Positions 1-7,639 of a stretch of DNA of 64,000 nt are shown here, one piece after another. The notes below the pieces were generated by a model that searched no databases, had not been told where the DNA came from, and worked only from the letters and a program-made list of their open reading frames with translations. The stretch spans positions 124,001 to 188,000 of the forward strand of contig NZ_JADWOX010000010.1 of the NCBI RefSeq assembly GCF_016135805.1, read 5' to 3'. Position 1 is the stretch's first letter, and every line of letters begins with the position of its first letter. This stretch comes from Caulobacter hibisci. GTDB lineage: Bacteria; Pseudomonadota; Alphaproteobacteria; Caulobacterales; Caulobacteraceae. The position numbers were made by a program, and so were the translations under genes.

Positions 1-725
1 GCCCGGCCGCCGTCGCGCCACAGGATCGAGGCCGCGCCTTCCGGCGAGATCACCGAATAGATCGAGTGCTCGAGGATCAGCACGCGGTTGGCGCCAGCCA
101 GGGCGATGGCGCCGCCCGAGCCGCCTTCACCGGTGATCGTGGTCACCATCGGCGTGCCCAGCGTCAGGCAGCGCTCGGTCGAGCGGGCGATGGCCTCGGC
201 CTGGCCGCGCTCTTCGGCGCCGAGGCCCGGATAGGCGCCGGCGGTATCGACGAAGGTCAGGACCGGCAGGTTGAAGCGCTCGGCCATGTCCATCAGGCGC
301 ACGGCCTTGCGGTAGCCTTCGGGGCGGGCCATGCCGAAATTGTGCTTCAGGCGGGTGGTGGTGTCGTGGCCCTTCTCATGGCCCATCACGACCACGGGCG
401 CGCCGCGGAAGCGACCCAGGCCCCCGACGATGGCCTGGTCGTCGGCGAACTTGCGGTCGCCGCGCAGCTCGACGAACTCGTCGATCAGGCCCGCGACATA
501 ATCGCGCAGGTGCGGCCGCTGCGGGTGGCGGGCGACCATGGTCTTCTGCCAGGCGTCGAGGCCGGCATAGGCTTCCTTGCGCAGGACCTGCACGCGCTCG
601 CGCAGGGCGACGATCTCGTTGTCGAACGCGCCGGGGCCAGCGGTCTCGGAAAGCTTTGAAAGCTCTTCGATCTTGGCTTCCAGATCGGCGATGGGTCGCT
701 CGAAATCGAGATAGTGCGCGGGCAT
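1..725 (-). CDS. accA: Acetyl-CoA carboxylase carboxyltransferase alpha subunit (partial, 3' end outside window)
   Basis: Carboxyltransferase alpha subunit of the heteromeric acetyl-CoA carboxylase. With AccD it moves the carboxyl group from carboxybiotin to acetyl-CoA, giving malonyl-CoA for fatty-acid synthesis in the cytoplasm. The protein begins [20 protein letters not shown], the usual AccA N-terminus with a short helical leader. About 241 of the roughly 320 residues normal for the family are present; the C-terminus runs off the left edge. The carboxyltransferase glycine-rich motif [12 protein letters not shown] and the downstream [13 protein letters not shown] segment are visible. The ATG at 725 is chosen because nothing family-like lies upstream. 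The region upstream of the start carries a GANTC cluster. Confidence 0.96.
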   Translation of the reverse strand, partial: MPAHYLDFERPIADLEAKIEELSKLSETAGPGAFDNEIVALRERVQVLRKEAYAGLDAWQKTMVARHPQRPHLRDYVAGLIDEFVELRGDRKFADDQAIVGGLGRFRGAPVVVMGHEKGHDTTTRLKHNFGMARPEGYRKAVRLMDMAERFNLPVLTFVDTAGAYPGLGAEERGQAEAIARSTERCLTLGTPMVTTITGEGGSGGAIALAGANRVLILEHSIYSVISPEGAASILWRDGGR

Positions 726-806
726 GAGTCTCTTAACGTCGCCGTTTGCGAAAGGTGGCGAACCTAGTGCGTGATGACGTCCAGGGAAAGCGCATTCACG
801 CCAAAT

Positions 807-896
807 TGGAACCACGGTTCCAGTGGAGGATTCCGTTCGTGACCGGATTCATCCCCAACTGAGTCCTGTTAAGAAACCGAACCCCTATGGTGAATC
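807..896. promoter_or_regulatory. GANTC cluster with adjacent palindrome upstream of a small ORF
   Basis: Four GANTC sites, the recognition sequence of the cell-cycle DNA methyltransferase CcrM, lie within 68 bases: GATTC at 829, GATTC at 846, GAGTC at 861 and GAATC at 892. Immediately before them is a perfect palindrome, TGGAACC-AC-GGTTCCA (807-822). The region lies between the divergently read accA start (725) and the small ORF starting at 1010. The sites are seen directly; a methylation-controlled promoter here is inference. Confidence 0.45.
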
Positions 897-1009
897 GCTT
901 AGCGTTCATTATATTGGGTTTTCTAGAGCCGGTTGCGAAAGTCAGCTGGCGCTGCGGCCCCGCCCATCGAACATGGACCCGGTCCCGCCTGATGAGGACA
1001 ATCGTTCCC

Positions 1010-1204
1010 ATGCAGGTGTTCACCTTTTTCTGCGTCGAGCGTGACGGCTCGGTTCCCCGCTTCGACGTGACGGCCTGCGCCGACGATCACGCCGCGCGCC
1101 TGCGCGCCGGCGAATTGTTCGACATGCATCGCGGCACCAACGAGGTCGAGGTCTGGCGCGGCGCCACCCACCTGTTCAAGGTCGGGGCTGGCGCGGCCGC
1201 CTGA
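1010..1204 (+). CDS. Small conserved-looking hypothetical protein
   Basis: A 64-residue protein beginning MQVFTFFCVERDGSVPRFDV and ending in an alanine/glycine tail. No family was recognised. It is soluble with no signal peptide or membrane segment. It reads like a compact beta-alpha-beta fold with a Cys near the start and a DDHAARLRAGELF helix. Codon use is the normal high-GC pattern, which supports a real gene. The open frame extends upstream to 887, but the ATG at 1010 gives a clean globular start. The GANTC cluster at 829-896 lies in its upstream region. Confidence 0.55.
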   Translation: MQVFTFFCVERDGSVPRFDVTACADDHAARLRAGELFDMHRGTNEVEVWRGATHLFKVGAGAAA

Positions 1205-1296
1205 GACCCTTCGAAGCTCGTCGGGGGACGAATTTCGACAAGCGCGACGTGTGGCGGAGGGCCTAAGCTGGCCCTCCTAGCTCGCGAGGATTCGCC

Positions 1297-1710
1297 ATGA
1301 CCGACGTCGTCCGCCCTTCCGCCATCGCCGAGGACAGCGGCCACGGCGGCGTGCAGATCCTGGTCACGGCCGGTCCCTCGCGCTTCGCCGGCGACCTGAA
1401 GCCGTCGGAAGGCGGCCTCGATGTCGGCCCCAATCCGCATGACCTGGTCGCGGCGGGCCTGGCGGCCTGCACCACCCAGACCCTGCGGCTCTACGCCAAG
1501 CGCAAGGGCTGGGCCCTGGGCGAGGTGCGGGTCGAGACGACGTGGCGGCGGATCCCCAATGCCGTGCCCGCCGACGTCTTCGACCGGGTGATCACCCTGT
1601 CCGGCGACCTCGACGACGTTCAGCGCCAGCGGCTTATGGAGATCGCCGAGGCCTGCCCGGTGCACAAGATGCTGACCGCCGGGGTGAAGGTCGAGACGCG
1701 GGCAGGGTAG
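1297..1710 (+). CDS. OsmC-like peroxiredoxin family protein
   Basis: A 137-residue member of the OsmC/YhfA family, thiol-dependent organic hydroperoxide-handling proteins of the cytoplasm. Two conserved cysteines sit where the family places them: one in AACTTQTLRLYAKRKGW (about residue 60) and one in ACPVHKML (about residue 126). The region GPNPHDLVAAGLAAC is typical of the family. The length matches single-domain OsmC proteins. It stands alone, with a gap before the following toxin-antitoxin pair. Whether it reduces peroxides or belongs to the functionally unclear YhfA branch cannot be told from sequence. Confidence 0.9.
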   Translation: MTDVVRPSAIAEDSGHGGVQILVTAGPSRFAGDLKPSEGGLDVGPNPHDLVAAGLAACTTQTLRLYAKRKGWALGEVRVETTWRRIPNAVPADVFDRVITLSGDLDDVQRQRLMEIAEACPVHKMLTAGVKVETRAG

Positions 1711-1742
1711 AGGCGCGCTTCGCCAAATTGTCTCGCGGGTTG

Positions 1743-1766
1743 CGATGTAGTAACATGGCTACATCG
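1743..1766. promoter_or_regulatory. Inverted repeat, likely operator of the downstream toxin-antitoxin operon
   Basis: Perfect 8-base arms, CGATGTAG (1743-1750) and CTACATCG (1759-1766), separated by 8 bases. The repeat ends 5 bases before the GAGG ribosome-binding motif (1772-1775) of the antitoxin gene. Antitoxins of the Phd/YefM family bind palindromes at their own promoters. Operator function here is inferred from position and symmetry. Confidence 0.6.
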
Positions 1767-1783
1767 AGTGCGAGGTGTTCCTC

Positions 1784-2038
1784 ATGCCCATCACGACGCT
1801 ATCCAGCCGCGAGTTCAACCAGGACGCCAGCGGGGCCAAGAAGGCCGCCACGAATGGCCCGGTGTTCATCACCGACCGGGGCCAGCCGCGTCACGTGCTG
1901 CTCAGCATCGAGGAATATCGCCGGCTGACGGGCGATCGGCGCAGCATCGTCGACGCCCTCGGCATGACTGGCAGCGAAGACATCGCGTTCGAACCGCCGC
2001 GCGCGACCATCGGCAGCCGTCCCGCCGATCTCGACTGA
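1784..2038 (+). CDS. Type II antitoxin, Phd/YefM family
   Basis: An 84-residue antitoxin starting MPITTLSSREFNQDAS. The N-terminal REFNQDASGAKKAA segment and the following VFITDRGQPRHVLLSIEEYRRL match the Phd/YefM DNA-binding fold: the first half binds the operator, while the acidic C-terminal tail usually wraps the toxin. The ATG at 1784 has GAGG 8 bases upstream and is preferred over an in-frame upstream start at 1775. Its stop codon overlaps the toxin ATG (ATGA at 2036-2040), which implies translational coupling. The 8-base inverted repeat just upstream is the likely autoregulatory site. Confidence 0.9.
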   Translation: MPITTLSSREFNQDASGAKKAATNGPVFITDRGQPRHVLLSIEEYRRLTGDRRSIVDALGMTGSEDIAFEPPRATIGSRPADLD

Positions 2039-2463
2039 TGTTCGTCCTCGACACCAATGTCGTCTCCGAACTGCGAAAGGCCGGCCAGGGCAGGGCCGAC
2101 GCCCAGGTCGTGGCCTGGGCAGACCAGGTGGATGCGGCCGCCCTCTACGTCTCCGCGATCACCGTCCTGGAGCTGGAGGCCGGGGTGCTGCAGATGGAAC
2201 GCCGCGACGCTCGGCAGGGCGCCGCGTTGCGGGCCTGGCTGGATGATCAGGTGATGGTCGCTTTCAAGGACCGCGTGCTGCCGATCGACGCGGCCGTGGC
2301 CAAGCGCTGCGCAGCCCTGCACGTGCCTGACCCGCGCGCCGAACGCGATGCGCTGATCGCGGCGACGGCGCTGGTCCACGGCATGACGGTCGTCACCCGC
2401 AACACGGCCGATTTCGCCGTCACGGGCGTTCGCCTGCTCGATCCCTGGACGCCCGGCGACTAG
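2038..2463 (+). CDS. Type II toxin, PIN-domain ribonuclease (VapC family)
   Basis: A 141-residue PIN-domain protein. The N-terminal MFVLDTNVVSELRK carries the first catalytic aspartate. TVLELEAGV supplies the conserved glutamate, RDALIAATAL the third acidic residue, and VVTRNTADFA the fourth, as in VapC Mg-dependent RNases that cleave tRNA or rRNA. Length is normal. Start and stop overlap with the antitoxin upstream shows a two-gene operon. The pairing is a Phd-type antitoxin with a PIN toxin (the FitAB/VapBC-like arrangement). All acidic residues appear intact, so the toxin is probably active. Confidence 0.9.
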   Translation: MFVLDTNVVSELRKAGQGRADAQVVAWADQVDAAALYVSAITVLELEAGVLQMERRDARQGAALRAWLDDQVMVAFKDRVLPIDAAVAKRCAALHVPDPRAERDALIAATALVHGMTVVTRNTADFAVTGVRLLDPWTPGD

Positions 2464-2528
2464 GTCCGCTTGCGCCCTTCCCCCAATCGCGATCACATGC
2501 CCGCCACGATTGCACTGGGGGCGCCTGC

Positions 2529-3269
2529 GTGACTGAAGCCTTGATCGTCCGGGGGCTGGACAAGACCTTTTCCAAGCCGGCGGTGCGCGACCTCGACCTG
2601 ACGGTGCATCCGGGCGAGCTCTACGCCCTGCTCGGCCCCAACGGGGCGGGGAAGACCACGACCCTGCGGATGGTCGCGGGCCTGACCAAGCCCGACAAGG
2701 GCGCGATCAGCATCTTCGGGATCGACGCCCTGGCCGATCCGGCCGCGGCCAAGGCGATCACCGCCTGGGCGCCCGACGAGGCGATGATCTACGACCGGCT
2801 GACGCCGCTGGAATATCTGGAGTTCGTCGCCGGCCTGTGGAGCATCGAGCCGAAGCTGGCCAAGGCGCGGGCGGTCGAGTTGCTGGACACCCTGGGCCTT
2901 GCCGGGGAGGCGCGGCGGCGCTGCGAGGGCTTCTCGCGCGGCATGAAGCAGAAGGTGGCCCTCGCCGGCGCCCTGATCCACGATCCCAAGCTACTGATCC
3001 TCGACGAGCCTCTGACGGGCCTGGACGCCGCCGCCGCGCGGCTGGTGAAGGACATGCTGCAAGCCCGGGTCGACGCCGGGGGCACGGTGATCCTGACCAC
3101 CCACATCCTCGAAGTGGCCGAGCGCATGGCCGACCGCATCGGCATCATCGCCGGCGGCCGCTTGCTGGCCGAGGGCTCTCTCGACGTCCTGCGCGGGCAG
3201 GCCGGCAAGGATGGCGGCACCCTCGAGGACGTCTTCCTGCAGCTGACCGCCGACGGGGCGGCGGCGTGA
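2529..3269 (+). CDS. ABC transporter ATP-binding protein
   Basis: A 246-residue ABC ATPase that powers the membrane protein encoded directly downstream. Walker A is GPNGAGKT (residues 36-43), the signature is FSRGMKQK (about 138-145), Walker B is LLILDEPLTGLD and the switch histidine lies in TTHILEVAE. The layout resembles the CcmA/ABC-2 exporter class rather than nutrient importers, and no binding protein is nearby. The start is GTG at 2529. The gene ends TGA at 3267-3269, overlapping the GTG of the permease. The substrate cannot be inferred. Confidence 0.92.
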   Translation: MTEALIVRGLDKTFSKPAVRDLDLTVHPGELYALLGPNGAGKTTTLRMVAGLTKPDKGAISIFGIDALADPAAAKAITAWAPDEAMIYDRLTPLEYLEFVAGLWSIEPKLAKARAVELLDTLGLAGEARRRCEGFSRGMKQKVALAGALIHDPKLLILDEPLTGLDAAAARLVKDMLQARVDAGGTVILTTHILEVAERMADRIGIIAGGRLLAEGSLDVLRGQAGKDGGTLEDVFLQLTADGAAA

Positions 3270-4816
3270 GCCTGCTGCGCCCGGGCGGCGTTCCCTGGCT
3301 GCTGATCCACGAGATCCAGCTCTACTGGCGGGGCCTGGCGGGCAAGAAGGCCGGCCGCGGCGTCGGGGCCTGGATCGGCGGCTCGATCCTGCTGCTGGTG
3401 ATGCTGGTCGGCGGCGTGTCGCTGGGCCTGGTGCTGCGTCGGGTGGACGTGCCGATGGTCCCGCTGGCGGCGACGATCACCCTGGCCTGCTGCGCCACGG
3501 CCTTCACCCTGATGCTGTCCCAGACCCTGGCGGCGGCGAGCGAGGCCCTGTACGAGCGCGGCGACCTGGACCTGCTGTTCTCCTCGCCGATCCCGCCGCG
3601 CACGGTGCTGTTCGTTCGCGCCCTGGGCGTGGCGGCCGGGGTCATGACGGTGTTCCTGATCTTCCTGACGCCCCTGGTCGGACCGGCGATCATCCTGGGC
3701 CATCCCGCATGGCTGGGCCTGTTCGGCGTGCTGGCGGCCCTGGCCCTGCTGGCGACCGCGGCCGGGCTGTCGCTGGCCATGGCCCTGTTCTCGCTGATCG
3801 GGCCGCGCCGCACGCGCACGGTCGCCCAGGTGCTGGCCGCCCTGGTCGGCGCCGCCTTCTTCCTGACCAGCCAGATCCGCACCATCCTGGGCAAGAGCGC
3901 CAGCGAAAGCCTGTTCCAGACCTTAGCGCGAGAAAGCGCCGAAGGCCGGTTGAAGCTGCCGCCGATCGGCTGGTGGCCGCTGCGGGCGATGCTGGGCGAG
4001 CCCCTGCCGCTGCTGGCGGTGCTGGCGCTAGGGGCGGGGGCCTTCGCCCTGTCGGCCCTGTCGCTGGGCCGGCGGTTCGCCGACGCCGCTGCCGCCACCC
4101 AGGGCGCCGAGGCGGCCGCCGCCAAGCCGGTGAAGGGGCGCGACCGCGCTTTCGCCGGCGGGGTGTTCGCCGCCACCCTGGCCAAGGAACTGCGGCTGAT
4201 CCTGCGCGACGCGGGTCTGCTCTCGCAGGTGCTGCTGCGGGTTCTGTACCTGGTGCCGACCGCCGTCATCCTCAGCCGCAACGCCGCTCATGGCGGGGGC
4301 GGGGCCCTGGCCGGCGGCGCGGGCGTGGTGGTGTTCCTGGCCGGGCAGGTGGCCGGAAGCCTGGCCTGGATCACCCTGTCGGCCGAGGAGAGCCCCGACC
4401 TGCTGGCGGTGTCGCCGGCCGCCATACGCTCCCTGCGCCGGGCCAAGCTGGCGGCGGCCCTGGCGCCGGTGGCGCTGATGCTGGCCATTCCCCTGGCGGT
4501 TTTGACGTGGCTGGCGCCCTTGACCGCGCTGTGGACCGCCATCGGCGCGGGCCTGGCGGCCTGGGCCTGCGGGCTGATTAATGTCTGGCACCAGAAGCCG
4601 GGCAAGCGGGCCGACTTCAAGCGCCGTCGCGGCGCGTCGTGGTTCGCCACCCTGGCCGAGGTGGGGGTTTCGGCCCTGCTGGCCGGCGCGGTGGGCCTGG
4701 CCGTGGCGGGCCTGCCGCTGTGGGGTCTGGCGCCGCTGACCATCGCCGGGATCGTGCTGCTGGCCCTGCGCCGCAGCGACGCCCAGATCGCCAAGACCCT
4801 GCGGCTGGCGGCCTGA
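3266..4816 (+). CDS. ABC transporter permease, multi-spanning membrane protein
   Basis: A 516-residue integral membrane protein translated from a GTG that overlaps the stop of the ATPase gene. After MSLLRPGGVPWLLIHEIQLY come many hydrophobic spans (for example GSILLLVMLVGGVSLGLVL and repeated Leu/Ala/Val runs), arranged as two six-span-like halves separated by an Ala/Lys-rich linker around residues 270-300. This fits the ABC-2 type exporters, in which the permease stands alone with one ATPase. It probably forms an exporter with the 2529 product. The substrate is unknown; drug, lipid or polysaccharide efflux are all possible. Confidence 0.85.
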   Translation: MSLLRPGGVPWLLIHEIQLYWRGLAGKKAGRGVGAWIGGSILLLVMLVGGVSLGLVLRRVDVPMVPLAATITLACCATAFTLMLSQTLAAASEALYERGDLDLLFSSPIPPRTVLFVRALGVAAGVMTVFLIFLTPLVGPAIILGHPAWLGLFGVLAALALLATAAGLSLAMALFSLIGPRRTRTVAQVLAALVGAAFFLTSQIRTILGKSASESLFQTLARESAEGRLKLPPIGWWPLRAMLGEPLPLLAVLALGAGAFALSALSLGRRFADAAAATQGAEAAAAKPVKGRDRAFAGGVFAATLAKELRLILRDAGLLSQVLLRVLYLVPTAVILSRNAAHGGGGALAGGAGVVVFLAGQVAGSLAWITLSAEESPDLLAVSPAAIRSLRRAKLAAALAPVALMLAIPLAVLTWLAPLTALWTAIGAGLAAWACGLINVWHQKPGKRADFKRRRGASWFATLAEVGVSALLAGAVGLAVAGLPLWGLAPLTIAGIVLLALRRSDAQIAKTLRLAA

Positions 4817-4948
4817 TGTCTCGCGGTCCCGCCGCTCCGTATTTTAGTGAATTTGCACATAATATGCCGAGGCGGGGTGCAACTGTTCGGTGAACGCGAC
4901 TATGGTGCGTCGAGGCCGGGGGCGGCGACTCGCAGAGATCGACCGCCC

Positions 4949-5155
4949 ATGCCCGATCCCCGGACCGCCGAAAGCCCGAACACGCCGCTGGAGTCGCGGC
5001 CGTCGGTCGCGATCCTGTCGGCCTTGCAACTGGGGCTGGTCGTGCTGGTCTGGCTGCTGGCGATCATTCCGGTCGGCCTGGCCGTGGCCGCTGTCGCGGT
5101 CGTGCGCGTGAGCGCGATGGTCTGGCGCGCTATCAGCAGTCGAGCAGGGCGGTGA
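4949..5155 (+). CDS. Small putative membrane protein
   Basis: A 68-residue protein: a polar N-terminus (MPDPRTAESPNTPLESRPS), then about 35 hydrophobic residues that could form one long or two short membrane spans, then a basic tail ending SSRAGR. No family was recognised. Its 3' end overlaps the convergent histidine-kinase gene by 23 bases. Composition agrees with a real small membrane protein, but the overlap and lack of homology keep confidence low. An in-frame start further upstream at 4847 is also open. Confidence 0.4.
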   Translation: MPDPRTAESPNTPLESRPSVAILSALQLGLVVLVWLLAIIPVGLAVAAVAVVRVSAMVWRAISSRAGR

Positions 5156-7397
5156 TCGAACATTCCACGCCCTCGGGCAGGAAGTCGATGCGCGCTTCGC
5201 CCGACAGCTCGGCCGCCAGACCGCGCTCGATCAGCCGCGAGCCGAAGCCGCGCCGGGAGGGCGCCTCGACGGGCGGGCCGCCGCGCTCGATCCAGCGCAG
5301 CGACAGGCGCGGCACGCCGGAATAGTCGACGCTCCAGGCGATCGTCACCTGGCCGCCGGGGCGCGACAGGGCGCCGTACTTCACCGCATTGGTCGCCAGT
5401 TCGTGCAGGGCCATGGACAGCGACAGGGCCGGCCGGGGCGACAGCCGCACCGGCGGACCGTCGAGGGCGAAGCGGCCTTCGCCGCCGTGCAGGGCGGTCA
5501 GCCGGTCGATGACGTCCATCAGGTCGGCGCCTTCCCAGTTCTCGCGGGTCAGGACGTCGTGGGCCTCTGACAGGGCGATGATCCGGGCGGTGAAGGCTTC
5601 TTGCGCGGCCGGCAGCGAACGGGCGGCGTGGAAGGTCTGGCCGGCGATAGCCTGGATGGTGGCCAGCGAGTTCTTGACGCGATGGTTCAGCTCGTTGACC
5701 AGCAGCCTCAGGTGCAGCTCTGCCCGCTTGCGGTCGGTGACGTTGACCGTGGTGCCGATCATCCGGGTCGGCTTGCCGTCGCCGTCGAAGAAGGCCTTGC
5801 CCTTGGCCGACAGCCAGCGCTCGATCCCGTCCAGCCGCCCCACGACCCGGAACTCGACGTCGTAGTCGGCGCGGATGCGGCCATCGAGCGTGCGGCGCAG
5901 GGCCTCGCGGACCTCGGCTCGGTCGGACGGATGCAGGTTGGTGTAGAAGTCGCCGCGCACCACCGGCGTGCCCAGGGCGATGCCGAACATGGCGTAGCAG
6001 CGGTCGGACCAGGTGAGAACGTCGGACTTGATGTCGAGGTCCCAGGTGCCGACGTCGGCGGACTCGATGGCCAGCCGCAGGGTTTCCTCCTGCGACTCCA
6101 GCCGCAGGGCGGAGGCTTTGCGGTCGGTGATGTCCCAGCCGACGCCGACGAAGCGGACGCATTGGTCGCGCTCGAAATAGGCCCGGCCGAAGGTCTCGAT
6201 CCAGCGCAGCGCTCCGTCCGAGGCCCTTACGATGCGGTACTGGACGTTGATCAGGCCGTCACCGGTGGCGTCGGTGGCGGCGGTCACGGCCGCCTGCACC
6301 CCTTCGACGTCATCGGGGTGGACCAGGGCCAGGAAGCTCTCGAAATCGCGGGGGCCGGGCTCGGCCACGCCGAACATCTCGCACGAGCGCTTGTCCCAGT
6401 AGCGCTGGCCGCTGCTGGGATTGTGGTCCCATCGGCCCATGCCGGCGGCCTCCATGGCCAGGTCTCGGTCGAGGCGGGCCTCGAGCAACTCGGCCTCCAT
6501 CGCCTTGCGCTCTGTGATGTCGAAGACCACGCCGGCGTTGCGATCGGCCTTGCCTTCGGCGTCGAGAAAGCAATGGCCGCTGGCCACGACCCAGCGGATC
6601 GAACCGTCGGCCTGGACCAGGCGGAACTCGTCGGAGAAGTCGCCGCCGGTCTTCATGGCGGCCAGGGCGACGGCGGCCACGCGGTCGCGGTCCTCGTCGT
6701 GAACGGCGGGCGTGAAGCGCTGGGCGGGCAGGCCGACTGAGGCGAAGGCCGGGTCCACCTGGTGCAGCATGGCGTACTGGGCGTCGCAATAGACCTTGTT
6801 GGCCTTGATGTCCCACTCCCAGGCCCCGACCCCGCCGGCGGCGTCGAGCGCCCGGTTGTAGCGGTCCTGGGTGTCGCGCAGGGCCTTTTCGGTCTCGACC
6901 GCGGCGGTGATCTCGACCGCCGAGATCAGCACCCCGCCCACCCCGGTGGGGGCGGTCTCGTCAGGCACGGGGCTATAGCTGACGGCGAAGTGGGCCAGGC
7001 GGGACTCGCCGCCTTCGCGCTGCACGTGCAGGGGCATGCGTTCCAGGGCGTAGCCGCCGCTCTCGCCGGACAGGATGTCCTGGTGAATGGCCATCAGCGT
7101 GGCGCGGAAGGCGTCGGAGTGCTGGGTGAAGGCCCGGCCGAGGGCGTCGGGATGGCGCTCGCGCAGCGAGGGCGTATAGGCGTCGTTGTAGATCAGGATC
7201 AGCTCGGGACCCCAGCGCAGGGCCATGGGAAAATTGGTCGCCATCAGCATGTCGACCGACAGCTTCAGGCTGAGAGACCAGCCTTCACGCGCGCCCAGCG
7301 GCGTGCGCGCCCAGTCGAACGCCCGAACGCGCTCGACCATCTCGCCCCCAGCTAAACGCGTAAACGCGGGTAAGCTTCGCCCTTCGCCCTGCGGCAT
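5133..7397 (-). CDS. Multi-PAS sensor histidine kinase, HWE family
   Basis: A 754-residue soluble sensor kinase. Four PAS-like sensor modules run through about residues 20-540; the last three each begin with an AxxxVGxW-type segment such as ALDAAGGVGAWEWD and AIESADVGTWDLD. The C-terminal 200 residues are an HWE/HisKA_2 kinase: the phosphoacceptor His lies in LLVNELNHRVKNSLATIQ, and the ATP-binding N box is LHELATNAVKYGALS. There is no membrane segment, so it probably senses cytoplasmic signals through PAS ligands such as flavin or haem. No response regulator is adjacent. The start at 7397 has a GGGAGG motif upstream; a second Met at 7340 is possible. Confidence 0.9.
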   Translation of the reverse strand: MPQGEGRSLPAFTRLAGGEMVERVRAFDWARTPLGAREGWSLSLKLSVDMLMATNFPMALRWGPELILIYNDAYTPSLRERHPDALGRAFTQHSDAFRATLMAIHQDILSGESGGYALERMPLHVQREGGESRLAHFAVSYSPVPDETAPTGVGGVLISAVEITAAVETEKALRDTQDRYNRALDAAGGVGAWEWDIKANKVYCDAQYAMLHQVDPAFASVGLPAQRFTPAVHDEDRDRVAAVALAAMKTGGDFSDEFRLVQADGSIRWVVASGHCFLDAEGKADRNAGVVFDITERKAMEAELLEARLDRDLAMEAAGMGRWDHNPSSGQRYWDKRSCEMFGVAEPGPRDFESFLALVHPDDVEGVQAAVTAATDATGDGLINVQYRIVRASDGALRWIETFGRAYFERDQCVRFVGVGWDITDRKASALRLESQEETLRLAIESADVGTWDLDIKSDVLTWSDRCYAMFGIALGTPVVRGDFYTNLHPSDRAEVREALRRTLDGRIRADYDVEFRVVGRLDGIERWLSAKGKAFFDGDGKPTRMIGTTVNVTDRKRAELHLRLLVNELNHRVKNSLATIQAIAGQTFHAARSLPAAQEAFTARIIALSEAHDVLTRENWEGADLMDVIDRLTALHGGEGRFALDGPPVRLSPRPALSLSMALHELATNAVKYGALSRPGGQVTIAWSVDYSGVPRLSLRWIERGGPPVEAPSRRGFGSRLIERGLAAELSGEARIDFLPEGVECSITALLDC

Positions 7398-7583
7398 GGC
7401 GTTTAGTCCCTCCCACCAGCTCCCCTACAAGCCGGATCCGGGCGAACAATGATCTTAGGCGTCAGCGGGTTGCAAGGGAGCAGGCGCCGATCTGCGCGCA
7501 AGCGTCGCAGTCGAACTCGGCCCTAGGGTGCAGTTTTCGTCGGAATGGCGACCGGGCTCGACCTTTGCGGGGGAGGGCGGAAC

Positions 7584-7614
7584 AAAAAAGGCCGCCTCCG
7601 GAGAAGCGGCCTTT
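7584..7614 (-). terminator. Rho-independent terminator of the DEAD-box helicase gene
   Basis: Stem arms AAAGGCCGC (7587-7595) and GCGGCCTTT (7606-7614) with a 10-base loop. Read on the minus strand it is followed by a run of six T. It lies 26 bases beyond the helicase stop codon, the classic intrinsic terminator arrangement. Confidence 0.85.
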
Positions 7615-7639
7615 CGTGTGTTTCTGGACGGTGAGCCCG

